DNA of 64,000 nucleotides from Ga0077527 sp021300125. GTDB taxonomy: Bacteria > Pseudomonadota > Gammaproteobacteria > Burkholderiales > SG8-41. Shown here piece after piece: positions 44,764 through 53,492 of this stretch. Each line of letters opens with the position of its first letter. Positions within the stretch are counted from its first letter, which is position 1. The position numbers and the translations under genes were made by a program. The DNA lies in contig JBKDUF010000048.1 of assembly GCA_046339595.1 (NCBI GenBank), positions 1 through 64,000 on the forward strand, written 5' to 3'. Below the pieces are notes generated by a model, which was not told the origin of the DNA, did not search any database, and saw nothing but the letters and a program-made list of their open reading frames with translations.

Positions 44764-45939
44764 ATGGACATCGAACTGTGGTGGCTGCTGGCGTTGCCGC
44801 TGTTTTTCGCGCTGGGCTGGCTGGCCGCGCGCGTTGACATCCGCCAGCTGGTGTCCGAGTCGCGCCTGTTGCCGGCCTCCTACTTCAAGGGGCTCAATTT
44901 CCTGCTCAACGAGCAGCCCGACAAGGCGATCGAGGCCTTCATCGAGGTTGCTCGCGTCAACCCGCAGACCATCGAGCTGCATTTCGCCCTGGGCAGCCTG
45001 TTCCGCCGCCGTGGCGAGGTCGAGCGCGCCATCCGCATGCACCAGAACCTTGCCGAGCGCGAGGACCTTGCCCAGGAACAGAAGCTGCAGGCGGTGCTCG
45101 AGCTGGCGCAGGATTACCTGAAGGCGGGGCTGCTCGACCGCGCCGAAGAACTGTTCCTGCGGCTGGACGGCAGCGCGCATGCCGAGGCCGCCGCGCGTTT
45201 CCTGCTCGAGATCTACGAGCAGGAACGGGACTGGCACAAGGCGATCGGCACCGCGGAGCGTCTCGAATCGCTGACCGGCCGTTCCTACCAGAAGGAAATT
45301 GCCAATTTCGGCTGCGAGCTGGCGGCGCGTGAACTGATGCAGTCGCGACCAGCCGAGGCGCGGCCGCACCTCTCCGCGGCGCTGGGCCACCACCGGTTGT
45401 GCGTGCGCGCCAACATCCTGCTCGGCGACCTGGAGCGCGGCCTTGGCAACAGCGCGGCGGCGATCGCCACATGGCAGCGCATCGAATCACAGAGCCCGGC
45501 CTATCTGTCGCTGGTTGCCGAGCGCCTGCTCAACGCCTACCGCGACGAAGGCAGGGCGGAAGAGGGGCTGAACCTGCTGCGCGGCTACCTCGAAAAATAT
45601 CCCTCGCTGGACCTTCTCGCCATGGTGTATCGCGAGACGCTGGCCTCGGGCGGCGCTGCGGCCGCCTACCGGCTGGTGCGCGACGAAGTGCGGCGCACGC
45701 CGACGCTGCTCGGTCTGGACAAGCTGCTCGAGGCGCAGCTGCTCGAGGCGCCGCCGGAAAAGCAGCACGACCTGCAGCTGATCAAGCAGCTGATCCACCA
45801 GCACACGCGCAGCCTTGCCATGTATAAATGCGAGCACTGCGGATTTCGCGCGCGGCAGTTCTACTGGCATTGTCCGGCCTGCGGCGAATGGGAAACCTAC
45901 GCCCCCAAACGTACTGAAGAGAAAGGCATCCCGGCATGA
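44764..45939 (+). CDS. lapB: Lipopolysaccharide assembly protein LapB (YciM)
   Basis: 391 residues. An N-terminal membrane anchor (about 5-20) is followed by 'YFKGLNFLLNEQPDKAIEAFIEVARVNP', then TPR repeats and a C-terminal rubredoxin-like zinc module ('CEHCGF', 'CPACGEWETY'). LapB sits on the inner membrane and, with FtsH, adjusts LpxC levels. It overlaps pyrF by 4 nt. Confidence 0.96.
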   Translation: MDIELWWLLALPLFFALGWLAARVDIRQLVSESRLLPASYFKGLNFLLNEQPDKAIEAFIEVARVNPQTIELHFALGSLFRRRGEVERAIRMHQNLAEREDLAQEQKLQAVLELAQDYLKAGLLDRAEELFLRLDGSAHAEAAARFLLEIYEQERDWHKAIGTAERLESLTGRSYQKEIANFGCELAARELMQSRPAEARPHLSAALGHHRLCVRANILLGDLERGLGNSAAAIATWQRIESQSPAYLSLVAERLLNAYRDEGRAEEGLNLLRGYLEKYPSLDLLAMVYRETLASGGAAAAYRLVRDEVRRTPTLLGLDKLLEAQLLEAPPEKQHDLQLIKQLIHQHTRSLAMYKCEHCGFRARQFYWHCPACGEWETYAPKRTEEKGIPA

Positions 45940-46652
45940 GCGGCAATGCGGCCCCGCTTCACAACCCGCGCGTGATTGTTGCGCTGGATTACGCCAGCGC
46001 GGAACCGGCGCTGGCGCTGGCGGCACGGCTGGATCCGAAGGCCTGCCGCGTCAAGGTCGGCAAGGAGCTGTTCACCGTTGCAGGGCCTTCGCTGGTGACG
46101 CAGCTAGCTGCGCGGGGTTTTGACGTGTTTCTCGATCTCAAATACCACGACATCCCGAACACCGTGGCTGCGGCCTGCAAGGCGGCGGCAGGCCTGGGCG
46201 CCTGGATGATCAATGTCCACGCCAGCGGCGGCAGCGCGATGATGCGCGCGGCACGCGAAGCGCTGGCCGTCACGTCGAAGCCGCCGCTGCTGATCGCGGT
46301 GACCGTGCTCACCAGCATGGGTGATGAAGACCTGCGCGAGATCGGTCAGCGGGAATCGGCGCCGCAGCTGGTGGAACGCCTGGCCCGCCTGACACAGGCG
46401 AGCGGTCTCGACGGCGTGGTGTGTTCGGCCCAGGAAGCGGCGCTGCTGCGCAAGGCCTGTGGCGCGGAGTTCAAGCTGGTCACTCCGGGCATCCGCCTCG
46501 CCGATGCCGGCAAGGATGACCAGAAACGCATCGTCACGCCGGCGGCGGCCGTGGCGGCGGGCGCGGATTACCTGGTGGTGGGGCGGCCGATCACCCAGGC
46601 GGCCGATCCGCTGGCGGCGCTGGCGCGGATCAATGCGGAAATCGGGGCTTGA
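45936..46652 (+). CDS. pyrF: Orotidine 5'-phosphate decarboxylase
   Basis: 238 residues, TIM barrel. The catalytic 'DLKYHDIPNTV' supplies the Asp-Lys-Asp network, and 'VKVGKELFT' and 'YLVVGRPITQA' bind the phosphate. It makes UMP from OMP. It starts inside the lapB stop (ATGA), an order common in proteobacteria. Confidence 0.96.
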   Translation: MSGNAAPLHNPRVIVALDYASAEPALALAARLDPKACRVKVGKELFTVAGPSLVTQLAARGFDVFLDLKYHDIPNTVAAACKAAAGLGAWMINVHASGGSAMMRAAREALAVTSKPPLLIAVTVLTSMGDEDLREIGQRESAPQLVERLARLTQASGLDGVVCSAQEAALLRKACGAEFKLVTPGIRLADAGKDDQKRIVTPAAAVAAGADYLVVGRPITQAADPLAALARINAEIGA

Positions 46653-46666
46653 GATCATCACGCGCC

Positions 46667-47641
46667 ATGAAAAATAAAACAATAAAAACAAATACTTATA
46701 AACTTCCGTCGGCGGTGCGCAGGGCGCGCGTGCTGGTGGTTGGCGACGTCATGCTCGATCGCTACTGGTTCGGCGAGGTGAGCCGCATTTCACCGGAAGC
46801 GCCGGTGCCGATTGTCAAAGTCGACCGCATCGAGGAACGCCCGGGCGGCGCCGCCAATGTCGCACGCAATGTTTCTGCACTGGGTGCTAAGGCCGCGCTG
46901 CTGTCGGTGGTCGGGCGGGATGAAGCCGGGCGCTGCCTGAAGCAGCTGCTGCAGCAGGAGAAGGTGGCGACCAGCCTGCACACCGACGCTACGATCTCGA
47001 CCACGGTCAAGCTGCGCGTGATCGGCCGCCAGCAGCAGCTGCTGCGCGCGGATTTCGAAACCCTGCCCAGCCATGAGGTGCTGGCTTCCAAGCTCAAGGA
47101 CTACCAGCGTCTGCTGAAGAATGCGGACGTCGTGATCCTGTCCGATTACGGCAAGGGCGGCCTCGCACACATCGCGAAAATGATCGCGGCCGCGCGCAGC
47201 CTTGGCGTGCCGGTGCTGGTCGATCCCAAAGGGGAGGATTATTCGCGTTACCGGGGTGCGACGCTGGTCACGCCGAACCGCGCCGAACTGCGCGCCGTTA
47301 CCGGCGGCTGGACTTCCGAGCGCATGCTCGAAGCCAAGGCCCAGGCGCTGCGCCAGCGCCTCGGGCTCGGCGGCCTGCTGGTGACGCGCAGCGAAGAAGG
47401 GATGACGCTGTACCGCAAGGGCGGCAAGCGCCATGAGCCGGCACAGGCGCGCGAGGTCTATGACGTCAGCGGCGCTGGCGACACGGTGATCGCCACCATC
47501 GGCGTGATGCTGGCTGCAGGGGAGAGCATGGACAGCGCGATCCGCATCGCCAACCGTGCCGCCGGCATTGTCGTCGGCAAGTTCGGCACGGCGGTGGTGT
47601 ACCCGCAGGAACTGTTCGCGGCGGCGGAGGGACAATCATGA
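46667..47641 (+). CDS. rfaE1: D-glycero-beta-D-manno-heptose-7-phosphate kinase, RfaE domain I
   Basis: 324 residues from ATG 46667. It is a PfkB-type sugar kinase: 'RVLVVGDVMLDRYWFG', 'ERPGGAANVARNVSALG' and 'DVSGAGDTVIATIG'. Only the kinase domain is present, so the nucleotidyltransferase (RfaE2) must be elsewhere. Product feeds ADP-heptose for LPS inner core. Its first codons overlap the AT-rich motif at 46680-46698, giving a Lys/Asn/Thr-rich N-terminus unlike the rest of the protein; the true start could be later. It overlaps rfaD. Confidence 0.92.
   Translation: MKNKTIKTNTYKLPSAVRRARVLVVGDVMLDRYWFGEVSRISPEAPVPIVKVDRIEERPGGAANVARNVSALGAKAALLSVVGRDEAGRCLKQLLQQEKVATSLHTDATISTTVKLRVIGRQQQLLRADFETLPSHEVLASKLKDYQRLLKNADVVILSDYGKGGLAHIAKMIAAARSLGVPVLVDPKGEDYSRYRGATLVTPNRAELRAVTGGWTSERMLEAKAQALRQRLGLGGLLVTRSEEGMTLYRKGGKRHEPAQAREVYDVSGAGDTVIATIGVMLAAGESMDSAIRIANRAAGIVVGKFGTAVVYPQELFAAAEGQS
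46680..46698 (+). repeat. AT-rich dispersed motif, copy c
   Basis: CAATAAAAACAAATACTTA, identical to 9447-9465. It lies within the first codons of the rfaE1 frame as called here. Confidence 0.75.
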
Positions 47642-48636
47642 TGCATGTGGTCACCGGAGCGGCCGGATTCATCGGCGCCAACATCGTCCGCGGCCTGAAT
47701 GCCATGGGTGTGGACCAGATACTGGCGGTGGACGACCTGACCCAGGGCGACAAGTTCCGCAACCTGGTGGACTGCCGCATCGCGGACTACCTGGACAAGG
47801 ACGAGTTTCTCTCGCGGCTGCGCAGCGGCGCCTTCCACGGCAGGATCAGGGCGCTGTTCCACCAGGGCGCCTGTTCAGACACGACGGCCAGCGACGGCCG
47901 CTACGTGATGGAGGTGAACTATGCCTACTCCTGCGCGCTGCTCGAATTCTGCCTTGCCGAACAGGTGCCGCTGATCTACGCATCGTCGGCGGCGACCTAT
48001 GGCGCTTCGACCGAATTTCGCGAAGAGCCGGCCTGCGAGGGCCCGCTCAATGTCTACGGCTGGTCCAAGCTGCTGTTCGACCAGCGCGTGCGGCGCCTGC
48101 CGCCGGGCGGCTCGCAGGTGGTGGGGCTGCGGTATTTCAACGTCTACGGTGACCGTGAGCAGCACAAGGGGCGCATGGCCTCTGTGGCCTGGCACTTTTT
48201 CAACCAGTTCCGTGCCGAGGGTCATGTGCGGCTGTTTGAGGGCAGCGGCGGCTACGGTGATGGCGAACAGCGCCGCGACTTCATCTCGGTCGAGGATGTC
48301 GTCAGGGTCAACCTGCACTTCCTGCGCAATCCGGACTGTTCCGGCATTTTCAACTGCGGAAGCGGCAAGGCGCAGGCCTTCAACGACGTGGCGGTGGCGG
48401 TGATCAACACGCTGCGCGGTAACGAAGGCCGGCCGGCGCTGTCGCTGGCCGAACTCCAGCAGCAGCAGCTGATCCGCTACATTCCGTTTCCCGGCGACCT
48501 GCGCGGCAAATACCAGAGCTACACCCAGGCCGACCTCGGTGCCCTGCGCGCCGCCGGCTATGGCGAACCCTTCCTGACGGTGGAGCAGGGCGTGTCGCGG
48601 TATGTGGCTCAACTGCTGGCGCGGGCAGCCGTCTGA
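47638..48636 (+). CDS. rfaD: ADP-L-glycero-D-manno-heptose 6-epimerase
   Basis: 332 residues (ATG 47638; another ATG at 47641). It is an extended SDR: 'VVTGAAGFIGANIVRGLN' NAD(P)-binding, catalytic 'YGWSK' Tyr-Lys and 'GDREQHKGRMASVAWHFFNQF', typical of RfaD/HldD. It epimerises ADP-heptose for the LPS core. It lies directly after rfaE1, so the heptose genes are a unit. Confidence 0.96.
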   Translation: MMHVVTGAAGFIGANIVRGLNAMGVDQILAVDDLTQGDKFRNLVDCRIADYLDKDEFLSRLRSGAFHGRIRALFHQGACSDTTASDGRYVMEVNYAYSCALLEFCLAEQVPLIYASSAATYGASTEFREEPACEGPLNVYGWSKLLFDQRVRRLPPGGSQVVGLRYFNVYGDREQHKGRMASVAWHFFNQFRAEGHVRLFEGSGGYGDGEQRRDFISVEDVVRVNLHFLRNPDCSGIFNCGSGKAQAFNDVAVAVINTLRGNEGRPALSLAELQQQQLIRYIPFPGDLRGKYQSYTQADLGALRAAGYGEPFLTVEQGVSRYVAQLLARAAV

Positions 48637-48638
48637 GC

Positions 48639-49532
48639 ATGGCCAGGGCCTACCAGGGTCTCGATGCCTGTATCGGCAACACGCCGCTGGTGCGCCTGCA
48701 GCGCATTCCGGGTGCCACCTCGAATGTCATCCTTGCCAAGCTCGAGGGCAACAACCCGGCCGGCTCGGTGAAAGACCGTCCGGCGCTGTCGATGATCCGC
48801 CGCGCGCAGGAGCGCGGCACGATCAAGCCCGGCGACACCCTGATCGAACCGACCAGCGGCAACACCGGCATCGGCCTTGCCATGGCAGCGGCGATCCTCG
48901 GCTACCGCATGGTGCTGATCATGCCGGAAAACCAGTCGCTGGAGCGCCAGCAGACCATGCGCGCCTTCGGCGCTGAGCTGATCCTGACGCCGAAGGAAGT
49001 GAGCATGGAGGGCGCGCGCGACCTCGCCGAGCGCATGGTGCGAGAAGGCAAGGGCGTCATGCTCGACCAGTTCGCCAATGCCGACAATCCGCTGGCGCAT
49101 TACGAAGGCACCGGACCGGAAATCTGGCGTGACACCGAAGGCCGGGTCACGCATTTCGTCTCCAGCATGGGCACCACCGGCACCATCATGGGCGTCTCGC
49201 GCCATCTCAAGGAGAAAAATCCGCGGGTGCAGATCGTCGGCTGCCAGCCGGCCGCCGGTTCGCAGATTCCGGGGATTCGCAAGTGGCCCCAGGACTATGT
49301 GCCCCGGATCTGCGACTGGCAGCGCGTGGACCGCGTGGTCGAAGTCGCGCAATCCGATGCCGAAGCCATGATGCGGCGCCTGGCACGCGAGGAAGGCATC
49401 TTCGCCGGAGTGTCTTCCGGCGGCGCGCTGTGGGCTGCACTGCAGGTTTCCTCGCAGGTGCAGGATGCGGTGATTGTGTTCATCGTCTGCGATCGTGGCG
49501 ATCGCTACCTCTCTACTGGCGTTTTCGCGTAA
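48639..49532 (+). CDS. cysM: Cysteine synthase B
   Basis: 297 residues, PLP fold type II. The PLP Lys lies in 'GSVKDRPAL', the substrate loop is 'PTSGNTGIG' and the phosphate-binding loop is 'GTTGTIMG'. The 'ISGGALWAAL'-type end ('GVSSGGALWAAL') and overall length fit CysM rather than CysK. It makes cysteine (or S-sulfocysteine) from O-acetylserine. It starts 2 nt after rfaD. Confidence 0.93.
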   Translation: MARAYQGLDACIGNTPLVRLQRIPGATSNVILAKLEGNNPAGSVKDRPALSMIRRAQERGTIKPGDTLIEPTSGNTGIGLAMAAAILGYRMVLIMPENQSLERQQTMRAFGAELILTPKEVSMEGARDLAERMVREGKGVMLDQFANADNPLAHYEGTGPEIWRDTEGRVTHFVSSMGTTGTIMGVSRHLKEKNPRVQIVGCQPAAGSQIPGIRKWPQDYVPRICDWQRVDRVVEVAQSDAEAMMRRLAREEGIFAGVSSGGALWAALQVSSQVQDAVIVFIVCDRGDRYLSTGVFA

Positions 49533-49547
49533 TCGCGCCAAATGATA

Positions 49548-49564
49548 ATAAATATTTGTTTTTA
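49548..49564 (-). repeat. AT-rich dispersed motif, divergent copy d (inverted)
   Basis: ATAAATATTTGTTTTTA shares TATTTGTTTTTA with the inverted copy at 38175 and, like that copy, ends 11 nt before a start codon (GTG 49576). Confidence 0.6.
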
Positions 49565-49575
49565 AAGGATAATTT

Positions 49576-50352
49576 GTGTCGCCTGTGCTGGTATTCGATA
49601 TCGAGACCGTGCCTGATGTGGCGGGCCTGCGCAAACTGCATGGCCTTGACGGCAAGCTGTCCGATGCCGAGGTCGCGGAACATGCCTTCCAGCTGCGCCG
49701 GCAGAGCCACGGCAGCGATTTCCTGCCGCATTACCTGCAGCGTGTGGTCGTCATCTCCTGCGCGCTGCACGACCGCGACAGCTTCAAGGTCTGGTCGCTG
49801 GGTGCGGACGGCGAATCCGAGGGTGAGATCATCCAGCGTTTTTTCGACGGCATTGAAAAATACACGCCGCAGATCGTGTCCTGGAACGGCGGCGGCTTCG
49901 ACCTGCCGGTACTGCATTACCGCGGACTGATCCACGGCGTGAGGGCGGCGCGCTACTGGGACCAGGGCGAGGACGACCGCGACTTCAAGTGGAACAACTA
50001 CATCAGCCGCTATCACCAGCGCCACCTGGACCTGATGGATCTGCTGGCGATGTCCCAGGGGCGCGCCAACGCGCCGCTGGATGCGCTGGCGCAGCTGATG
50101 GGGCTGCCCGGCAAGCTGGGCATGGACGGTTCCGCGGTGTGGGGCGCCTACCGGGACGGCAAGCTGGAAGACATCTGGCGCTATTGCGAGACCGACGTGG
50201 TCAATACCTATCTCGTCTATCTGCGGTTCCAGCAGATGCGCGGCGTGCTGACGCCGCAGCAGCATGAGCATCAGGTTGCGGCAGTGCGTGCTGCGCTCGA
50301 CAAGCTGAAGCAGCCCCACTGGCAGGAGTTCCTGTCGCGCTGGACTGCGTGA
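49576..50352 (+). CDS. 3'-5' exonuclease, PolB-exonuclease-like
   Basis: 258 residues from GTG 49576. Exo I is 'VFDIETVPDV', Exo II is 'IVSWNGGGFDLPVL' and the Exo III region contains 'YCETDVVNTYLVYLR'; these hold the DEDD acidic residues. It matches the family of predicted exonucleases related to the DNA polymerase B proofreading domain. It is cytosolic, of unknown physiological role, and lies between cysM and rlmD. Confidence 0.9.
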   Translation: MSPVLVFDIETVPDVAGLRKLHGLDGKLSDAEVAEHAFQLRRQSHGSDFLPHYLQRVVVISCALHDRDSFKVWSLGADGESEGEIIQRFFDGIEKYTPQIVSWNGGGFDLPVLHYRGLIHGVRAARYWDQGEDDRDFKWNNYISRYHQRHLDLMDLLAMSQGRANAPLDALAQLMGLPGKLGMDGSAVWGAYRDGKLEDIWRYCETDVVNTYLVYLRFQQMRGVLTPQQHEHQVAAVRAALDKLKQPHWQEFLSRWTA

Positions 50353-50412
50353 TGGTCAGGAATGACTGTTGCCGTCGCGTCGCTGCCCTGCGGCGGCTGC
50401 GCAGGCACTGAC

Positions 50413-51744
50413 ATGGGCCGCAGCAACACCCCGCGGACGACCATGGCCGGTCCGCTGCAGATCGAATCCCTGGACCACGAGGGCAAGGGCATTGCCCGCC
50501 ATGACGGCAAGGTGATGTTCATCGAGAACGCGCTGCCGGGCGAAACGGTTGAGGCTGCGATCTACCGCCGCAAGCCGGCCTTCGAGCAGGGCTATGCGAC
50601 GCGGATCCTCAGGGAAAGTGTTGCGCGCACCGATCCGGGCTGCGATTTTTTCGGGCTGTGCGGCGGCTGCAGCCTGCAGCACATGGACCTGCGCACCCAG
50701 GTCGCGGCGAAACAGCGCGTGCTCGAGGACAACCTGCGCCACATCGGCAAGGTACAGCCAGAGCAGATCCTGCCGGCGATACATGGCCCCGACTGGGGCT
50801 ACCGGCACCGCGCGCGGCTGACCGTACGTAACGTGATCAAGAAGGGCACGGTGCTGGTCGGCTTCCATGAAAAGCGCAGCAGCTATGTTGCCGACATGAC
50901 CGCCTGCGAAGTGCTGCCGCGGCGACTTTCACTGCTGCTGCCGCGGCTGCGTGAACTGGTCGGCAGCCTGAGCATCCGCGACCGCCTGCCACAGATCGAA
51001 GTGGCACTGGCCGAGGACCAGGACGTACTGGTGCTGCGCATCCTGGAGGCGCTGACCGCGACGGATGAGCAGAAGCTGCGCGCCTTCGCCGACCAGCATC
51101 AGGTATCGATCTGGCTGCAGCCCTCGGGGCCGGAGACCGCGCATCCCTTCCATCCGGCTGGCGCAGACACCCTGCATTACACGCTGCCGGAGTTCGGCGT
51201 GAAGGTGGCGTTCAAGCCGACCGATTTCACCCAGGTCAACCATGCCATCAACCGCGTGCTGGTGCGCCGCGCGCTGGGCCTGCTCGATCCGCAGCCGGGT
51301 GAGCGCATCGCGGATCTCTTTTGCGGGCTGGGCAATTTCACGCTGCCGATCGCACGCAGCGGGGCGATGGTCACCGGCATCGAGGGCAATGCCGGACTGA
51401 TCCGCCGCGCCTGCGAGAACGCGCGGCTCAACGGCCTTGCCGCGAACACGCGGTTTTTCACGATGGACCTGTTCAAGATCGACGCCGAGCAGTGGCGGGC
51501 GCTGGGCCCCTTCGACAAGCTGCTGATCGATCCGCCGCGCGACGGTGCGATGGAACTGGTCAAGCAGATCGGCAACGACGGTCTGAGGCGGATTGTCTAC
51601 GTGTCGTGCAATCCAGCGACCCTGGCACGGGATGCCGAGGTGCTGGTGGCGGTGCATGGTTACCGGCTCATGGCGGCGGGCATCGTCAACATGTTCCCGC
51701 ACACCGCCCATGTCGAGTCGGTGGCGCTATTCGAGAAGCACTAA
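50413..51744 (+). CDS. rlmD: 23S rRNA (uracil1939-C5)-methyltransferase RlmD
   Basis: 443 residues from ATG 50413; the frame is open to 50362. A TRAM domain (about 15-70) is followed by the [4Fe-4S] cysteines 'CDFFGLCGGC', and the SAM-dependent uracil-C5 methyltransferase domain ends with 'IDPPRDGAM' and the nucleophile Cys in 'VYVSCNPATLARD'. It methylates U1939 of 23S rRNA. It is followed by a strong bidirectional terminator. Confidence 0.95.
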   Translation: MGRSNTPRTTMAGPLQIESLDHEGKGIARHDGKVMFIENALPGETVEAAIYRRKPAFEQGYATRILRESVARTDPGCDFFGLCGGCSLQHMDLRTQVAAKQRVLEDNLRHIGKVQPEQILPAIHGPDWGYRHRARLTVRNVIKKGTVLVGFHEKRSSYVADMTACEVLPRRLSLLLPRLRELVGSLSIRDRLPQIEVALAEDQDVLVLRILEALTATDEQKLRAFADQHQVSIWLQPSGPETAHPFHPAGADTLHYTLPEFGVKVAFKPTDFTQVNHAINRVLVRRALGLLDPQPGERIADLFCGLGNFTLPIARSGAMVTGIEGNAGLIRRACENARLNGLAANTRFFTMDLFKIDAEQWRALGPFDKLLIDPPRDGAMELVKQIGNDGLRRIVYVSCNPATLARDAEVLVAVHGYRLMAAGIVNMFPHTAHVESVALFEKH

Positions 51745-51760
51745 ACGGAGCCGGAGGGAC

Positions 51761-51794
51761 AACAAAAAAGCGGCCCGCAGGCCGCTTTTTTGTT
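51761..51794. terminator. Bidirectional terminator between rlmD and the Bax inhibitor-1 gene
   Basis: A perfect 14-bp inverted repeat (51761-51774 with 51781-51794) includes A6 and T6 tracts on the two sides, suitable for both convergent genes. Confidence 0.93.
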
Positions 51795-51808
51795 GCTTGG
51801 CGCCAGGC

Positions 51809-52510
51809 TTACTCGCGGTCGCCGGTCAATCCCAGGATCTGCAGCAGGCTGCTGAAGATGTTGTAGATGGCCACATACAGCGAGAGCGTTGCCGACACGT
51901 AGTTCGTTTCTCCGCCGCGGACAATGGCATTGATCTGCCAGAGGATCACCGCGGAGGAGAAGATGATGAAGGCGCCGCACAGCACCAACTGCACCAGCGG
52001 GCTCTGCATGAAGATCTGCGCCACCACACCCAGCATGATCACCACGAAGCCGACCAGCAGGAACTTGTTGAGGAAGCTGAAGTCCCGCTTGGCGGTTGCG
52101 GCGATGCCGGAGAGCACGAAGAACACGGCCGCAGTGCCGCCGGCAGCCATCATCACCATCTGTCCGCCATTGCGCATCGACAGGATGGTTTGGAGCAGCG
52201 GCGCCAGCATCAGGCCCATAAACGCGGTGAAACCGAGCAGCAGCACCACGCCAAGGCCGCTATTGCGGTTTTTCTCGATCATGAAAATCCAGCCGTAGAA
52301 CGCCGCGAGCATGATGACGACCGACAGGATCGGGCTCGAGCGCATGAAGCTGAAGTTGATGAAATTGGTGCCGATGGCCGCGCCAAGCACGGTCGGAATG
52401 AGCGAAACAGCCAGCAGCAGGTAGGTGTTGCGCAACACCTTGTTCTGCTGGGCGGCAATGTCGGCAGAGCCGGCCGAGTAAACGGTTTCAGTGCGCAGTT
52501 CGGGTTGCAT
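51809..52510 (-). CDS. Bax inhibitor-1/YccA family membrane protein
   Basis: 233 residues, seven membrane helices from about residue 27. 'VLRNTYLLLAVSLIPT' and the conserved Asp-containing end helix near 'ALGLTGDRE'-like terminus ('LQILGLTGDRE') fit the BI-1/YccA family of calcium-leak or FtsH-modulating proteins. GGAGG lies upstream of the ATG on the coding strand. Its function in bacteria is only partly known. Confidence 0.92.
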   Translation of the reverse strand: MQPELRTETVYSAGSADIAAQQNKVLRNTYLLLAVSLIPTVLGAAIGTNFINFSFMRSSPILSVVIMLAAFYGWIFMIEKNRNSGLGVVLLLGFTAFMGLMLAPLLQTILSMRNGGQMVMMAAGGTAAVFFVLSGIAATAKRDFSFLNKFLLVGFVVIMLGVVAQIFMQSPLVQLVLCGAFIIFSSAVILWQINAIVRGGETNYVSATLSLYVAIYNIFSSLLQILGLTGDRE

Positions 52511-52855
52511 GACGCAGGTCCTCCAAAGTTGACCAAATCAGTTCCCCCTAAGACTACTGAAGCACATCGAAAGTTGCAATGAAAACAGGGCTCCACAGCA
52601 CCCGATGAGACTGAGGCAAGCCCTTGATTGAAAGTGATATTATGATTCGCAATGTTATGGATTAACCCCCAGATCGCGCATGGGCGTTTGCGGATGCGGA
52701 TACAATGCCGCCGCTTTGCATGTGCACCCGATCCGGCTCTGGGCCGGTTTGGCGCGCGAAGTTGGCGCGCTGGCGAGGCTAACCGGCTGCAAGGCCGGTT
52801 AAGCGCCGCAGGCGTGGCCGGAGCCAAAACCGGCAGTTGGAACAGACAGAACAAC
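52511..52855. other. Intergenic region before tRNA-Ser(TGA)
   Basis: 345 nt between the BI-1 gene start and the tRNA. It must contain the promoters for both. A TACAAT box lies near 52702-52707, and an exact 8-bp inverted repeat (52780-52787 with 52794-52801) lies closer to the tRNA. No protein gene is recognised. Confidence 0.5.
52780..52801. repeat. Inverted repeat upstream of tRNA-Ser
   Basis: TAACCGGC (52780-52787) inverted at 52794-52801 with a 6-nt loop. No T-tract follows. It may be an operator or part of an RNA; purpose unknown. Confidence 0.45.
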
Positions 52856-52945
52856 GGAGAGTTGGCAGAGTGGTTGAATGCACCGGTCTTGAAAACCGGC
52901 AGGGCCTCGCGGTCCTCGTGAGTTCGAATCTCACACTCTCCGCCA
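52856..52945 (+). tRNA. tRNA-Ser, anticodon TGA
   Basis: The acceptor GGAGAGT pairs with ACTCTCC, followed by G and encoded CCA. The anticodon stem CCGGT/ACCGG holds the loop CTTGAAA with TGA. A long variable arm and 'GTTCGAATC' T arm mark a class II serine tRNA. Its 3' end is one base from the convergent queD gene. Confidence 0.97.
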
Positions 52946-52946
52946 T

Positions 52947-53396
52947 TCAGCGGTTCTGTCGCACCGCATCCGCCCAGCAATTCGGCGTTTCGTATAGCCG
53001 GAGCTGCTCCAGGCGCAGGTCGCTACCGTAACGACCCCGATAAAGCGGGTCGAGTATGGCAAATGCGGTCTGTGCCAGGTGCTCGGCAGTGGGGGGGGCA
53101 TCGAACAGCACGGTCTTGTGCCCCTCCAGGCCGGACAGGAAGGCGGTGACCTCGCTGTCGCCCCGCCAGGCCAGGAAGGCGTGATCCCAGGGCTCGACCA
53201 CGTGCTTTGCAGCAATGGCCTTGACCTCGGAAAAATCCATCACCATGCCCTCGTCGGCTGCGCCGGTTGCGGCCACGACGGCGCCGCTCAGTGTGACTTC
53301 CAGGGCGTAGCGGTGCCCATGGAGGTGGCGGCACTGGCTGCCGTGGTTGGGAATGCGGTGGCCGGCGTCGAATTCCAGCCTGCGGGTGATTTTCAT
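52947..53396 (-). CDS. queD: 6-carboxy-5,6,7,8-tetrahydropterin synthase
   Basis: 149 residues. 'FDAGHRIPNH' and 'QCRHLHGHRY' provide the zinc histidines and catalytic Cys; 'VMDFSEVKAIAAK' and the 'WDHAFL' segment complete the PTPS fold. It makes the precursor of queuosine and other deazapurines from 7,8-dihydroneopterin triphosphate. It is a single gene divergent from lysC. Confidence 0.95.
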   Translation of the reverse strand: MKITRRLEFDAGHRIPNHGSQCRHLHGHRYALEVTLSGAVVAATGAADEGMVMDFSEVKAIAAKHVVEPWDHAFLAWRGDSEVTAFLSGLEGHKTVLFDAPPTAEHLAQTAFAILDPLYRGRYGSDLRLEQLRLYETPNCWADAVRQNR

Positions 53397-53492
53397 GGGC
53401 CGCGATTATACCGCCAGGGTGCAGCCGACCTCGTTTTTCCCCTGAAAATCCAATAAAATACAGCCCTTTTTGGTCATGCATTTCCCAGCCCC

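Noticed and set aside
52652..53031. Open frames spanning tRNA-Ser(TGA)
   Set aside because: They read through the tRNA and the queD 3' end and show no coding features.
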